Source: Paenibacillus phyllosphaerae (lineage in GTDB: Bacteria; Bacillota; Bacilli; Paenibacillales; Paenibacillaceae). Taken from it: DNA of 64,000 nucleotides. Shown here piece after piece: positions 1 through 8,599 of the stretch (position 1 is the first letter of the stretch; every line of letters starts with the position of its first letter). The translations under genes were made by a program, and so were the position numbers. The stretch lies in the NCBI RefSeq assembly GCF_014192105.1, contig NZ_JACHXK010000014.1, forward strand, positions 122,343 to 186,342, read 5' to 3'. The notes beneath the pieces were generated by a model that ran no database searches, was not told the DNA's origin, and saw only the letters and a list, made by a program, of their open reading frames with translations.

Positions 1-1176
1 CGAAGCGATCGCCAGCGACTGCCTAGTGACGTCGCCTGAAGGATAGATGAGCGTGAACTGCGCCTTCAGCCCGTTCTTCTCCACGATGCCGTCGCCGTCC
101 TCATCCTTCCAGCCGCCGCCTGTTAGAATTCCCTTCGCCTTGTCAGCGTCGCCGTCGGCAATGACGGTATCCGGATTCCACCATGGCGTATTATCGCTGA
201 CCGAGTAGGCCGGCGTACCTTGGCCCTCCAGAATGCCCTCGACCAGCGCTTCGCGGTCGATCCCGATATTGATCGCTTGGCGGATCGCAAGATCTGCCGT
301 GACGTCATTGCCTACCGGATCGCCATTCTTCGTCGTGCCGCCGGCAGGGACATAAGGGAACATAATGCCGCGGTTATCGACGGATTGCAGCGATTCGAGC
401 CGCATGCCGGCGACTTCCTCTCGGCTGAACGCCGACGGAATATAAGCGACATCGACCGTGCCCGCCTTGGCCGCCGCGAATGCCGCATCCTCGTCGAGGA
501 ATAGGAACGTTAATTTCGCGAATTTCGGCTGCTCACCGTAGTAATTCGCATTGCGCTCCACGATCAGCTGCTGCCCTTTATCCCATTGGACCAGCGTATA
601 AGGGCCGGAGCCGATCGGGTGCTCCGCATAGTCGCTCGTATGCGCATGCTTAGGTACGATACCGAGCGTAGCCAGAATATCGACGAACGTCGATTGCGGC
701 TGATTGAGCGTCAGCGCAACGGTATCATCGTCTACTGCCTTGGCTGCCGACAAATTCGTCAGATCAATGACCGAGTTGCTGGATTTGGCCGTCTCGAACG
801 TATAGACCACGTCCGCGGCCGTCAGCGGTTCACCGTCGCTGAAGCGGACATCGTCGCGCAGGTCGACCGTCCACGTCAGGCGGTCATCGCTAATGCTATA
901 TTGGGTCGCTAGATCGTTCACGATGGCCATGCTGCTGTCGCGCTTAAGCAACGTGCTCTGGAACAGCGGCGATCCATAGCGGCCCCAACCCGTCGTAGGG
1001 TCGAAGCCGTCCTCGGCTTCTCCGCCTACAGCGAGAATCAGTTCGTCCTTCGGCTGGCTCTCTGCCGCCGTTGACGGCGCTGAATTGCTGGTGGCTGAAG
1101 AGCATGCCGATAACAGCAGGACGGTTGTAGCCAGAACGATTGCGGCGGGAATGAATTTGAACGGTATGCTTGTCAT
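1..1176 (-). CDS. nikA: Nickel/peptide-type ABC transporter substrate-binding lipoprotein (3' end cut by window edge)
   Basis: I translated this frame from the sequence; it is open from an ATG at 1176 to the window edge, giving 392 codons without a stop. The N-terminus is a lipoprotein signal ending in L-L-S-A-C, so the mature protein should be anchored outside the membrane. The body has the hallmarks of SBP family 5: an early GGEAEDGFDPTTGWG stretch, then RFSDGEPLTAADVVYTFE and the IGSGPYTL motif. The first of these is typical of the Gram-positive NikA/CntA branch that binds nickel or a nickel chelate. The nikR gene lies directly upstream on the same strand (75 bp gap), which supports nickel as substrate; the family also contains peptide binders. 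The permease and ATPase genes would lie beyond the left edge. Confidence 0.82.
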   Translation of the reverse strand, partial: MTSIPFKFIPAAIVLATTVLLLSACSSATSNSAPSTAAESQPKDELILAVGGEAEDGFDPTTGWGRYGSPLFQSTLLKRDSSMAIVNDLATQYSISDDRLTWTVDLRDDVRFSDGEPLTAADVVYTFETAKSSNSVIDLTNLSAAKAVDDDTVALTLNQPQSTFVDILATLGIVPKHAHTSDYAEHPIGSGPYTLVQWDKGQQLIVERNANYYGEQPKFAKLTFLFLDEDAAFAAAKAGTVDVAYIPSAFSREEVAGMRLESLQSVDNRGIMFPYVPAGGTTKNGDPVGNDVTADLAIRQAINIGIDREALVEGILEGQGTPAYSVSDNTPWWNPDTVIADGDADKAKGILTGGGWKDEDGDGIVEKNGLKAQFTLIYPSGDVTRQSLAIAS

Positions 1177-1251
1177 CTCTACACTCCTAAATCTGTACTA
1201 GTAAGGTTATAAGGCCCCGGCTTTCATTTGGCTAAAAATGGCTGAGCGTAT

Positions 1252-1710
1252 TTATGTATCTGCGTGAAGATGGTCGTGATGATGCGGGCGATGTTCCGAG
1301 TCGATGTGGGTGACGGACAACTCGGCATACAGCACGCCCTTGAGCACCCGGATCTGATCGCATAGTTCGCGAAGACGCTGCACCTCGCCTCGAACGACGA
1401 GAATCTCCAGGCATTGCTCATGATTCAGGTGGATATGCATGGTAGATATAATGTCATGATGATGCTTATGTTGAAGTTCGATCAGCGACAGGGGCAGCTC
1501 GCTAACATGATGGTCGTACACCATAACGATCGTGCCGGCTACGCACTGGGAAGCCGGGAAGTTAGGCGGCTGCAGCAGCGACTTGCGGATGAGATCGCGG
1601 ATGGCCTCCGATCGGTTGCCGTACCCTTGGGTTTGAATTTGCTTGTCGAATTGCTGGAGCAGGTCGCCCGGGATCGAGACGCCGAACCGGCTCAGCTCGT
1701 CATTATGCAT
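1252..1710 (-). CDS. nikR: Nickel-responsive transcriptional regulator NikR
   Basis: A 152-residue protein with an N-terminal ribbon-helix-helix (residues about 6-46, ending NRSEAIRDLIR) followed by the ACT-like metal-sensing domain. The four high-affinity nickel ligands of E. coli NikR (H76, H87, H89, C95) are matched at a constant offset of five: H81, H92, H94 (in MHIHL) and C100 (in HEQCLE). The C-terminus carries an extra histidine-rich tail (HRPHHHDHLH). I place the start at 1710 because AAAGGAGGG lies just upstream; an in-frame extension to 1782 has no such site. It precedes nikA on the same strand, so it probably represses the importer, and perhaps itself, when nickel is plentiful. Confidence 0.93.
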   Translation of the reverse strand: MHNDELSRFGVSIPGDLLQQFDKQIQTQGYGNRSEAIRDLIRKSLLQPPNFPASQCVAGTIVMVYDHHVSELPLSLIELQHKHHHDIISTMHIHLNHEQCLEILVVRGEVQRLRELCDQIRVLKGVLYAELSVTHIDSEHRPHHHDHLHADT

Positions 1711-1735
1711 CGTTATCCCTCCTTTACGATGAATG

Positions 1736-1764
1736 CGTAACACGTTTTTTTCCAATCGTAACAC
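1736..1764. promoter_or_regulatory. Direct repeat upstream of nikR
   Basis: CGTAACAC occurs at 1736-1743 and again at 1757-1764, exactly 21 bp apart (two helical turns), within 55 bp upstream of the nikR start. This is a candidate regulator site. It does not match the E. coli NikR palindrome, so assignment to NikR is an inference from position only. Confidence 0.35.
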
Positions 1765-1863
1765 AAGAGTTGGGAGAGTCATAGATAAATTTAACTAGAC
1801 ATGTCCATTTTGTTATCATTATTTGTCATATAATCTATCATTTAAATGAAAATAATACGGAAA

Positions 1864-1890
1864 GGGGCCATTCCGCCACTGGAATGACCC
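1864..1890 (-). terminator. Intrinsic terminator after the GH43 gene
   Basis: GGGxCATTCC pairs with GGAATGxCCC around a short loop. On the minus strand it is followed by a T-rich stretch. It sits 28 bp past the GH43 stop codon. Confidence 0.65.
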
Positions 1891-1917
1891 TTAACCCTTG
1901 CGCCCTCTGCAAGACTA

Positions 1918-3369
1918 TTAATTGGCCTCGACAATTTGCCATTGCTGATTGGTGCCGCCGTTGTCCGTCCATTCGATTACATTCGCCCCGTCGTCCAGCG
2001 AGCCGGAAGACACGTCGATCAGCTTGCCGCCGTCCCGGTTCTTCAGCTTGAAGAAGCCTCCGCCCGTATGGACGAGCTGCCATTGCTGGTTGGCATAGCC
2101 GCCGTCGGCCCATTGCTCGATAATCGTGCCGTCCGCGGTGTTCCCGTTGGTTAGGCCGAGAATGAGGCCGCTCGCGCGATTCTGGATTTTGTAATAACCG
2201 CCGCCCGCATCGATGAAGCGCCATTGCTGGCTTGCCGAATTCGTATCCGTCATCTGCTCGGCGTCGGCCCCGTTCACAAGCGAGTTCCCTCTTATGCTGA
2301 GCAGCTTATTGCTCTTGCGGCTGACGATTTCATAATAGGCATTCGTGTCTACCGAGAACGCGACACCGCTCACCGAACCCGTCGCCGTATCGATATTCAG
2401 CTTCGGATACCAGGTCATCGAGAGCGTCGTCGCGGTCGGGAAGGACAGCGGCAGCCATACATACTTCGAATCGTTCACCGGCCCGCTCCACGCCCCCGCC
2501 CAGCGGTCGCCCATGTATAAGTACGAGGTCGTCGAAGAGCCTTCGACCGGCAGCACATAGGTCGATTGCGAACCGTAGGTCGTCGCGTCGCCGAAGTTCG
2601 CCAAGGCGCTCCACGGACCGCTGATGCTCGAGGCCGTCGCGTATTTGGCCTGATTCGGATTCCAGCCCGTCGCCCCGGAAGTGAGCAGGAAGTAAGTAGA
2701 ACCACGCTTGAAGATCGCCGGCGCCTCCCGATACGAACCCGGCCACAAGGTCGTCACCAGCGCTTCCACGCCCAGGAAGTCCGGGGTCAGCCGGTAGATG
2801 TTCAGATCGGCGTTCACCTTCGTCGCCGAGATCAGATAGCCGGTGCCGTTATCGTTGTACACCGTCATGTCTCGCGAATCGTACCCGAGCGGGCGGAAGC
2901 TGCCGTGATACGTATACGGCCCTTCGATATTCGTCGAGGACGCGACGGCCACGCGCGCTTCGCCGTAGTCCACGCCATTCTCCTTATGCGCCCAGAGCAC
3001 ATATTTGTTCGTGGCCGCGTTGTAAATGATTTTCGGCCGCTCAATGTTGGCGGTGGCAAGCTCCGCCGCCGAGGATTTGGACAGGATATGCGCCCGGAAC
3101 TGCCAATTCTTCAGATCGGTCGACCGGTACAAGGACACATAGTTCGTGCCGTCCCGGTTCTCGCCTGCCCAATAATAGTAGCTGCCCACCTTGATGACGC
3201 CCCCGCCGTGCGCGTGCAGGACGTTCCCGTCCGAGCTCTTGAACTGGACCGCATTAAGCAAACTTACCGATGCCGCGACCCCTATTCCCGCGAACAATTG
3301 CATGCCCGCGACAGCGAGCAGCAGCATCGACAACGCGAGACTAACCGTAATGCGCCGTTTGTTCCCCAT
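1918..3369 (-). CDS. Secreted GH43 exo-beta-1,3-galactanase-like enzyme with C-terminal ricin-type lectin domain
   Basis: 483 residues: signal peptide (about 1-35), a five-bladed GH43 propeller (about 37-335) and a ricin-B/CBM13 trefoil (about 345-483) with three QxW repeats. The opening HAHGGGVIKVGSYYYWAGENR-like stretch and the combination with CBM13 resemble GH43 subfamily 24 exo-beta-1,3-galactanases. In that subfamily the usual catalytic base is replaced by Gln; here a QSTYV motif (Q268) is present, with E215 in REAPAIF as likely acid and E110 in IERPK. These assignments follow from family knowledge. The start at 3369 is preceded by GGAGGT at ideal spacing; an upstream ATG at 3384 has no good site. 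Substrate would be the beta-1,3-galactan core of type II arabinogalactan. It is read in the same direction as the amylase but has its own terminator and promoter region. Confidence 0.82.
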   Translation of the reverse strand: MGNKRRITVSLALSMLLLAVAGMQLFAGIGVAASVSLLNAVQFKSSDGNVLHAHGGGVIKVGSYYYWAGENRDGTNYVSLYRSTDLKNWQFRAHILSKSSAAELATANIERPKIIYNAATNKYVLWAHKENGVDYGEARVAVASSTNIEGPYTYHGSFRPLGYDSRDMTVYNDNGTGYLISATKVNADLNIYRLTPDFLGVEALVTTLWPGSYREAPAIFKRGSTYFLLTSGATGWNPNQAKYATASSISGPWSALANFGDATTYGSQSTYVLPVEGSSTTSYLYMGDRWAGAWSGPVNDSKYVWLPLSFPTATTLSMTWYPKLNIDTATGSVSGVAFSVDTNAYYEIVSRKSNKLLSIRGNSLVNGADAEQMTDTNSASQQWRFIDAGGGYYKIQNRASGLILGLTNGNTADGTIIEQWADGGYANQQWQLVHTGGGFFKLKNRDGGKLIDVSSGSLDDGANVIEWTDNGGTNQQWQIVEAN

Positions 3370-3409
3370 ACCCGATACCTCCATTGGATTCGATTTTTAT
3401 CCGATGACG

Positions 3410-3424
3410 GTAAAACGCTTACAA
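3410..3424 (-). promoter_or_regulatory. Weak cre-like site upstream of GH43
   Basis: The minus strand reads TTGTAAGCGTTTTAC, which fits the Bacillus cre consensus (WTGNAANCGNWNNCW) except at the last two positions. It lies about 40 bp upstream of the GH43 start. The rest of the 342-bp gap (3370-3711) holds the amylase terminator and no gene. Confidence 0.4.
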
Positions 3425-3581
3425 ATTACGATTCACCCCCTTTCCGAACTTCGCGTGAATGGCCTTCCTCCTCAGTGTATGAAGCGCACGGCGCGGACTC
3501 GTAACGTTATATTGACTCCTTGTGGCGTTTTTTTGACTTGTTGGTCGAGGCGGTGCTGCCAGACAGCGCGGTTCGTGGGCG

Positions 3582-3618
3582 AAAAAAAGCACTGCAGGTA
3601 CAAGTGTCCCTGCAGTGC
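3582..3618 (-). terminator. Intrinsic terminator after the amylase gene
   Basis: A perfect 10-bp stem (GCACTGCAGG with CCTGCAGTGC) is followed on the minus strand by seven T residues. It lies about 95 bp past the amylase stop. Confidence 0.85.
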
Positions 3619-3711
3619 CAATCAGCTTGCTATTCAAGGGCCAAGATGAGCCGGCTGCCGCCCGCCAAGTAGGGACCGGGCGCCTTCGTGCCGGATGCAA
3701 GCCCAGTTTGA

Positions 3712-6700
3712 TTACGCCTTCAGATAAGGACCGTCCTCGCCGATTTTGCCTGGCGCAGCGTTACCCGGCAGATCCAGCACGTAGACGCGCAGATTGCCTT
3801 GGCCGCTGACGCTCGCCGTCAACGTGCCGTTCGTGACCACCTTCACGTCTCCGGTAACGGCATCCTTATACGTGCCGTTCGGAATGTTGCTAAAGGTAGC
3901 CGATCCGCTGACGGTGATGAGCGCAAAGCTGTCGATGCCTTTGGCCGTATCGGTGAAACGGCGCTTGTAAGCCATGTTGCCGCTAATATCGGCGGTCGAG
4001 TATTGCCCTTTCTGCAGGGCAGGGATCGCGCGGCGAATCTGGTTCAAGCGCTGCAGATGCTTCACGAGCGGCTTCTGGAGCGTCTCGGCGACCTTGCCGG
4101 AAGCCGAAGCGACCTTGCCGAAATCGCTGGCTACGACCGTGCCTTCGATGTTGTCGCCGTAGTAAGCGCGGCCTGTCGTGGCGAGCGGGCACGTCGGTCC
4201 GCAATCGATCGGCTTGCCGGCCTGGAATTCGATCTCCGAACCGTAGTACAGCGTCGGAATGCCGCGGAACGTCCACATCAGGCTCATGTTCTCGGCCCAT
4301 GCCGCCGTGCCGCCTGCGTAGCGGGTCGACGATTTGTTCGGACCGTAGTCGTGGCTGTCGACATAGACGACGTTGTACGTAGCGTCATTGTAGCTGTCGT
4401 CCGAATCTTTGCCGTTCCAGAACGCGTTGCCGGCGTCGCCGAAGTTCATGTGCATGCGCATGTCGATGACGTTCATGCCGGAGAATTGGGAGTGGTCCGG
4501 CTGATGGTACGCGTTGCCGCTTAAGAACGCATTCGTCGAGGTCGGCTGATTCGACGTCCCCATCGTATTCTCGTAATTGTATTGCTCGAGCGCGGCCGCC
4601 GTATCGTCGGTGCTGTACGTCATGCGCTCCTTCCACGTGAAGAACTGGGCGGAGTGGTTGACGGAGCCGCGGTTCCATTTGTCATTGACGAAGGATCCGA
4701 CCTCGCCGAACATGTAGAAGTTCTTGCCCTTCTCGCCGAACTTGGCGACCGCATGCTCTTGCGCGGCCGGCAGGAAGTGGCGGTTCCAGGTAACGCGCGG
4801 AATATGGACGGCAGTATCGATCCGGAATCCGTCGACCCCCATATCAATGAATCGGTTATACGCCTCGATCAGATAATCCTGCACAGGCTTCGATTCGGTG
4901 TTGAAATCGGCCAGATCCTCGTGAATCCAGCAGCTGCGGGAATCCTCCCCTTCCCAGTTGCCGATCCAGCAGCCGTGATAGAACATGGAAGGGAACATGC
5001 CCGACGTCGGATTCGGCCATTGGCAGTTGTAGATGGTGTAGCCTTCCTTGCTCTTGTTCCCCGTCGGCACGCCCCAGTTCCGGCATGTATTGCCCGCAGG
5101 CTCGGCATTCGACCACAGGTCGCCATTGTACGGCTTGCCGGCTGCGTTAACCGTCAGTCCATCATATTCCGCGCCTGCCTGCGGCTCGTCATAGTACCAG
5201 CTCCACTGGCTGTCGCGTACGCCGAACACCTTCGGCGTGAACAATCCTTTCGCGCCCCATCGGCTGGAGTGGTTGTAGACGACGTCCTGGATGATCTTGA
5301 GGCCCTTGTTATGCGCGGCATTGATCAGGTCCTGGTAGGAGGCGCCATCCGATTCCAGGCGCGGGTCCACTTGGAAGAAATCATAGCCATGATAGCCGTG
5401 GTAATCGTAATCGGAGCGATTGAGCACGACCGGCGTAATCCAGACCGCGGAGAAGCCGAGCGCCTTAATGTAGTCGAGCTTCTCGATCAAGCCCTTGAAA
5501 TCGCCGCGGAACATCGGATCGTCGTTCGCCGCGTTCCCGCTCGTCACATGCGCAGAGCCGCCGCGGTTGTTCGTGGCGTCGCCGTCATAGAAACGTGCCG
5601 TCATGACGAAGTAAATCGAGTCCTCGCGCATATCGTTGCCGATCGGCGTACCGCCGGGAACCGGTGCCGGCGCATCGCCGGTCTTGGCCGTTACTGCGGC
5701 GCTCGCTGCCGATTTGTTGGCAGGCACGGCTTTGTCATAGGCCTTAACCGTGTAGCTGTACGTCGTCTGCGCCTCCAACGAAGAATCGAGGTACGAAGTG
5801 CCCGTCGTCGTGAACGTCTTCGCGCCGCTTGTTCCGCCCGTACGGGTAATCTCGTACCCGTCCACGCCTCTGCCGCCTGCGTTATCGGTCGAAGCGGTCC
5901 ACGTGAGCGTAATCTTGAGCCCGCTTGCCGTCGCGCTTACGCCTGCAGGAATCGATGGCGCGGTTACGTCCTCGACGACCGGGGCGCATGGGCTCGCCGC
6001 TCCGGCTGTCACGACCCCGTCCTTCACCGTAACGAGTCCCGCAGGCAAGGTGTAGTCGGACCCGCCGTTATTGTCCCACGCCGAGCCGTTATTGAAGGCG
6101 GCCTTCATATTCGCGGCCGAACCGAAATTAACGGTCTTGCGCGTCCAATCCGCGCACGCCGTCTCGTTCATCGCTGCGCCCGGCACCGTCGTCCAGCTTC
6201 CTCCCGCCGGCATGTAGTGGATGTTAACCGCGCTCCAGCCCTTCGTCTTCGTGTAGTAGTAGACGACAGCCTGGTTCCCTGCCGCCGTCGTTACCGCGAG
6301 CAGCGCGGATTGGGCCGACTTGTTCCCTGCCGCATCCGTTGCCAGTACCGTATAGCTGTAAGTCGTGGAAGGGCTCAGTCCGGTATCGGTATAAGAAGTC
6401 GCCGTTACGGTTGATTTCACGAGCGCGCCATTGCGGTAGACGTCGTAGCTGGCGACGCCGCTGCCCCCTGCTTCATCCGCGGAAGCCTGCCAGGTGATCG
6501 TAGCTTGAGCGCTCGTAACCGCGCTCTGCGCAAGACTACCCGGAACGCTAGGAGCCGTCGTATCCGCTGTAGCGCACGGATTGCCGGCATTCGCGAGCAG
6601 CTGGCCGTCCTTCACCTGATGGATGCCCGCGCTTGCTTTGTAGTTGCTGCCATTGTTGTTGTCCCACACGCCCGAGCCGTTGTTGAACACGAGCTCGAAC

Positions 6701-6969
6701 GTCGAGCCGCTGAGCGTAACGCTCTTGCTCACCCAATTGGCGCAAGCCGCGTCCATGAGCGTTCCCGGCACTCCCGTCCAAGTTCCGCTCCCATTGTGAT
6801 GAATGTTAACGGTCGTCCAGTTTCTCGTCGCCTTGTAATAATAGATCACCGCCGTCGTCCCTTCGGCTTGCGCGATCGTCCTGTCGCTTGGCGGCACCGC
6901 AAGCGAGGTCAATAACAGGATGCAGCCCATTACCGCCGTGAACCAACGCTTCAAGTAAAGCTGTCGCAT
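3712..6969 (-). CDS. Secreted GH13 alpha-amylase with two CBM25 and two fibronectin III domains
   Basis: 1085 residues. After a signal peptide (about 1-36) come CBM25 (about 38-132), FN3 (about 138-228), a second CBM25 (about 232-325), a second FN3 (about 333-430) and a GH13 barrel (from about 440). GH13 conserved regions are readable: I as DVVYNHSS, II as GFRIDTAVHI (nucleophile Asp), III as FGEVGSF (acid/base Glu) and IV as YVDSHD (transition-state Asp). The CBM25 repeats share the pattern YYYK..W..VNIH and WDNN.G..Y and would bind granular starch. The start at 6969 follows GGGGAGGAAAG. The product would be an extracellular raw-starch amylase; endo-cleavage versus a maltogenic mode cannot be told from the sequence. 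Two cre-like operators lie upstream, suggesting catabolite repression. Confidence 0.92.
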   Translation of the reverse strand: MRQLYLKRWFTAVMGCILLLTSLAVPPSDRTIAQAEGTTAVIYYYKATRNWTTVNIHHNGSGTWTGVPGTLMDAACANWVSKSVTLSGSTFELVFNNGSGVWDNNNGSNYKASAGIHQVKDGQLLANAGNPCATADTTAPSVPGSLAQSAVTSAQATITWQASADEAGGSGVASYDVYRNGALVKSTVTATSYTDTGLSPSTTYSYTVLATDAAGNKSAQSALLAVTTAAGNQAVVYYYTKTKGWSAVNIHYMPAGGSWTTVPGAAMNETACADWTRKTVNFGSAANMKAAFNNGSAWDNNGGSDYTLPAGLVTVKDGVVTAGAASPCAPVVEDVTAPSIPAGVSATASGLKITLTWTASTDNAGGRGVDGYEITRTGGTSGAKTFTTTGTSYLDSSLEAQTTYSYTVKAYDKAVPANKSAASAAVTAKTGDAPAPVPGGTPIGNDMREDSIYFVMTARFYDGDATNNRGGSAHVTSGNAANDDPMFRGDFKGLIEKLDYIKALGFSAVWITPVVLNRSDYDYHGYHGYDFFQVDPRLESDGASYQDLINAAHNKGLKIIQDVVYNHSSRWGAKGLFTPKVFGVRDSQWSWYYDEPQAGAEYDGLTVNAAGKPYNGDLWSNAEPAGNTCRNWGVPTGNKSKEGYTIYNCQWPNPTSGMFPSMFYHGCWIGNWEGEDSRSCWIHEDLADFNTESKPVQDYLIEAYNRFIDMGVDGFRIDTAVHIPRVTWNRHFLPAAQEHAVAKFGEKGKNFYMFGEVGSFVNDKWNRGSVNHSAQFFTWKERMTYSTDDTAAALEQYNYENTMGTSNQPTSTNAFLSGNAYHQPDHSQFSGMNVIDMRMHMNFGDAGNAFWNGKDSDDSYNDATYNVVYVDSHDYGPNKSSTRYAGGTAAWAENMSLMWTFRGIPTLYYGSEIEFQAGKPIDCGPTCPLATTGRAYYGDNIEGTVVASDFGKVASASGKVAETLQKPLVKHLQRLNQIRRAIPALQKGQYSTADISGNMAYKRRFTDTAKGIDSFALITVSGSATFSNIPNGTYKDAVTGDVKVVTNGTLTASVSGQGNLRVYVLDLPGNAAPGKIGEDGPYLKA

Positions 6970-7041
6970 AAATCACTTTCCTCCCCAATGTGTATGGAAT
7001 TTCGAAGTGGTACTGCTGACTCGACCGCCTCCCTCCCATCA

Positions 7042-7056
7042 TTCAAACGTTTGCAT
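7042..7056 (-). promoter_or_regulatory. Cre-like operator upstream of amylase (proximal)
   Basis: Minus-strand ATGCAAACGTTTGAA differs from the cre consensus at one position and contains the symmetric core CAAACGTTTG typical of LacI-family operators (CcpA or MalR). It lies about 73 bp upstream of the amylase start. The surrounding gap 6970-7402 (433 bp) contains only regulatory DNA as far as I can see. Confidence 0.55.
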
Positions 7057-7090
7057 AAACCGCCGGCATTCCCCCGTCGGCTACTGCTAA

Positions 7091-7105
7091 TAAAAGCGTT
7101 TGCAA
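7091..7105 (-). promoter_or_regulatory. Cre-like operator upstream of amylase (distal)
   Basis: Minus-strand TTGCAAACGCTTTTA matches the cre consensus with one mismatch. It is 49 bp from the proximal site, so a repressor could bind both. Confidence 0.5.
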
Positions 7106-7289
7106 AATAGATTGTAAAGGGCTGTGCCGCGCTTCGCCTAGGCGAATAAATTGACTTTAGGGTGGAAATTTATGTATAGTCCGAAAGGCGGATAGCGAGC
7201 ATAGGACAATAGCTGCTCATTCGGACGTCTCAAGGTGAAACGGTTGCCGCCGTCTTTATTGGCACAGGCGATTTTCATTCCGGTGACAT

Positions 7290-7330
7290 AGAGGCTGGAG
7301 TATAAGGTTGTAACTTTTACTCCAGCCTCT
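7290..7330. other. Long inverted repeat between amylase and phosphatase genes
   Basis: A 13-bp perfect stem (AGAGGCTGGAGTA with TACTCCAGCCTCT) encloses a 15-nt loop. Neither side has a T-run, so it is not a standard terminator. It lies just upstream of a possible -10 element at 7360-7365 for the phosphatase gene. Confidence 0.5.
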
Positions 7331-7359
7331 ATCTCAAGCAAAACTAGTCCCGATTTTGC

Positions 7360-7365
7360 TATAAT
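7360..7365 (+). promoter_or_regulatory. Candidate -10 box (TATAAT) for the phosphatase gene
   Basis: A perfect TATAAT hexamer lies 38 bp upstream of the phosphatase start. No convincing -35 hexamer is seen at 16-18 bp, so this is only a candidate. Confidence 0.35.
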
Positions 7366-7402
7366 GAAGCCAATACGTCAAGCTACGTAAGGAGCATCGA
7401 CT

Positions 7403-8503
7403 ATGGAACATATGGAACATGAACATATGCAGCGCCAAACTGCCGACCATCCGCCATTCGCGGCCGGTCTGAACAGCTATGAAACAATCGTGCAGTCCGG
7501 AGCAGCCCGCATCCGCTTCACCCGTCGAACGGACGGCACGCTGCATTTCGACTGGCAGTCAGACGATGGAGAGAATCGGCTTGGCCGCACCAACTTCTAT
7601 TGGAGCAAAAATCCGGTTGACGACGGGGCGGAAGCCATTCTGCTCGGCACTGCGGACGGCGGTTCGTTCACCGTACAGGACCCTGCTCCGGGCAGCCGCG
7701 TCTACTTCCATCTGCGGTTTGACTCCGGGGAGCGCGTCATCGTTGCGGACCGAATCCTGCCCTTGGAAGGCACGCTTAATTTCCGGGATTTAGGCGGTTA
7801 CGAGACGACGGACGGCCGCATGGTCAAATGGGGACGGCTGTACCGCTCGGGCGAACTGTCCGCGCTGACGGAAGAGGACCGCGACTATCTCGAGGAGCTC
7901 GGCATTGTGAGAGTATGCGATCTGCGGCGGCCCGACGAATTGGCCAAGAAGCCGAACCGCAGCCTATCCGAGGCGGAGCAGGTGAGCGTCGATCTGATGC
8001 GCCACTTCTGGAACTCGGCGTTCAAGCACGACCAGAAGAATCTCGGCTATGAGAACGCCGTCGAAATCTTCAAGTTCCTGAACCGGTCCTTCGTGCATGC
8101 GGTCGAGGCGCTGCAGCGTCTGTTCCAGCAGGTGCTCGAAGCGCAGGGTCGGCCGGTTGTCGTCCATTGCGCGCAAGGCAAAGACCGGACCGGTCTTGCG
8201 ATCGCCCTCCTGCTCTATGCCATCGGCGTGCCGATGGAGACGATCATGAAGGACTACGAGCTGTCGAACCTGTTCTACGAAGCGTTCGTCGCCCAGCACG
8301 AACAGGAAGCGGAAGCGAATCAGATTAGCAGCGATCCCGGCTTCGTACGCGCGATTATGAGCGTCAATCGCGAATATTTGCAGGCGGCCTTCGACGAGAT
8401 CGCGGACAAATTCGGCACGATCGACCGTTATTTGGAGGAGAGCTTGACGATTGACGCGGCCAAAAGAGAGCATCTGCGGAAGCTGCTCGTAGATGGTGAT
8501 TAA
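7403..8503 (+). CDS. Tyrosine/serine protein phosphatase (Y_phosphatase3/LipA-like)
   Basis: 366 residues. The dual-specificity-type phosphatase domain starts around residue 115 with LNFRDLGGYETTDGRMVKWG, a signature of this family. The catalytic P-loop is HCAQGKDRTG (residues 255-264), giving C256 as nucleophile and R262 as phosphate binder in a CX5R motif. The N-terminal 110 residues look like an all-beta accessory domain. The start at 7403 follows AAGGAG. There is no signal peptide, so the protein is cytoplasmic. Substrates may be phosphotyrosine proteins or phosphoinositide-like lipids, as reported for relatives; the sequence does not decide. It stands alone, with a strong bidirectional terminator after it. 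Confidence 0.85.
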   Translation: MEHMEHEHMQRQTADHPPFAAGLNSYETIVQSGAARIRFTRRTDGTLHFDWQSDDGENRLGRTNFYWSKNPVDDGAEAILLGTADGGSFTVQDPAPGSRVYFHLRFDSGERVIVADRILPLEGTLNFRDLGGYETTDGRMVKWGRLYRSGELSALTEEDRDYLEELGIVRVCDLRRPDELAKKPNRSLSEAEQVSVDLMRHFWNSAFKHDQKNLGYENAVEIFKFLNRSFVHAVEALQRLFQQVLEAQGRPVVVHCAQGKDRTGLAIALLLYAIGVPMETIMKDYELSNLFYEAFVAQHEQEAEANQISSDPGFVRAIMSVNREYLQAAFDEIADKFGTIDRYLEESLTIDAAKREHLRKLLVDGD

Positions 8504-8518
8504 GGCTGAACGGCACAA

Positions 8519-8584
8519 AAAAAGCAGATCCGGACTGAACGGTACCTCTTGAAAGGAGGTCACGTTCAGACAGATCTGCTTTTT
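8519..8584. terminator. Bidirectional terminator between the phosphatase gene and yidC
   Basis: AAAAAGCAGATC pairs with GATCTGCTTTTT at the base, with inner helices CTGAACG/CGTTCAG and ACCTC/GAGGT. T-runs at both ends serve the convergent genes on either side. Confidence 0.88.
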
Positions 8585-8599
8585 GTTATTCGGTCATCC

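Noticed and set aside
4582..6414. Long open frame (610 codons) opposite the amylase gene
   Set aside because: It is fully antisense to a clear GH13/CBM25 protein, has an Arg/Val/Ala-rich composition typical of GC-biased shadow frames, and has no ribosome binding site or recognisable domain.
7140..7260. Possible riboswitch upstream of the phosphatase gene
   Set aside because: GC-rich bits such as CCGAAAGGCGG are suggestive, but no known aptamer consensus could be fitted on either strand.
7138..7341. 67-codon minus-strand ORF between amylase and phosphatase
   Set aside because: Its start lies inside the 7290-7330 inverted repeat, no ribosome binding site is seen and the peptide resembles nothing I recognise.
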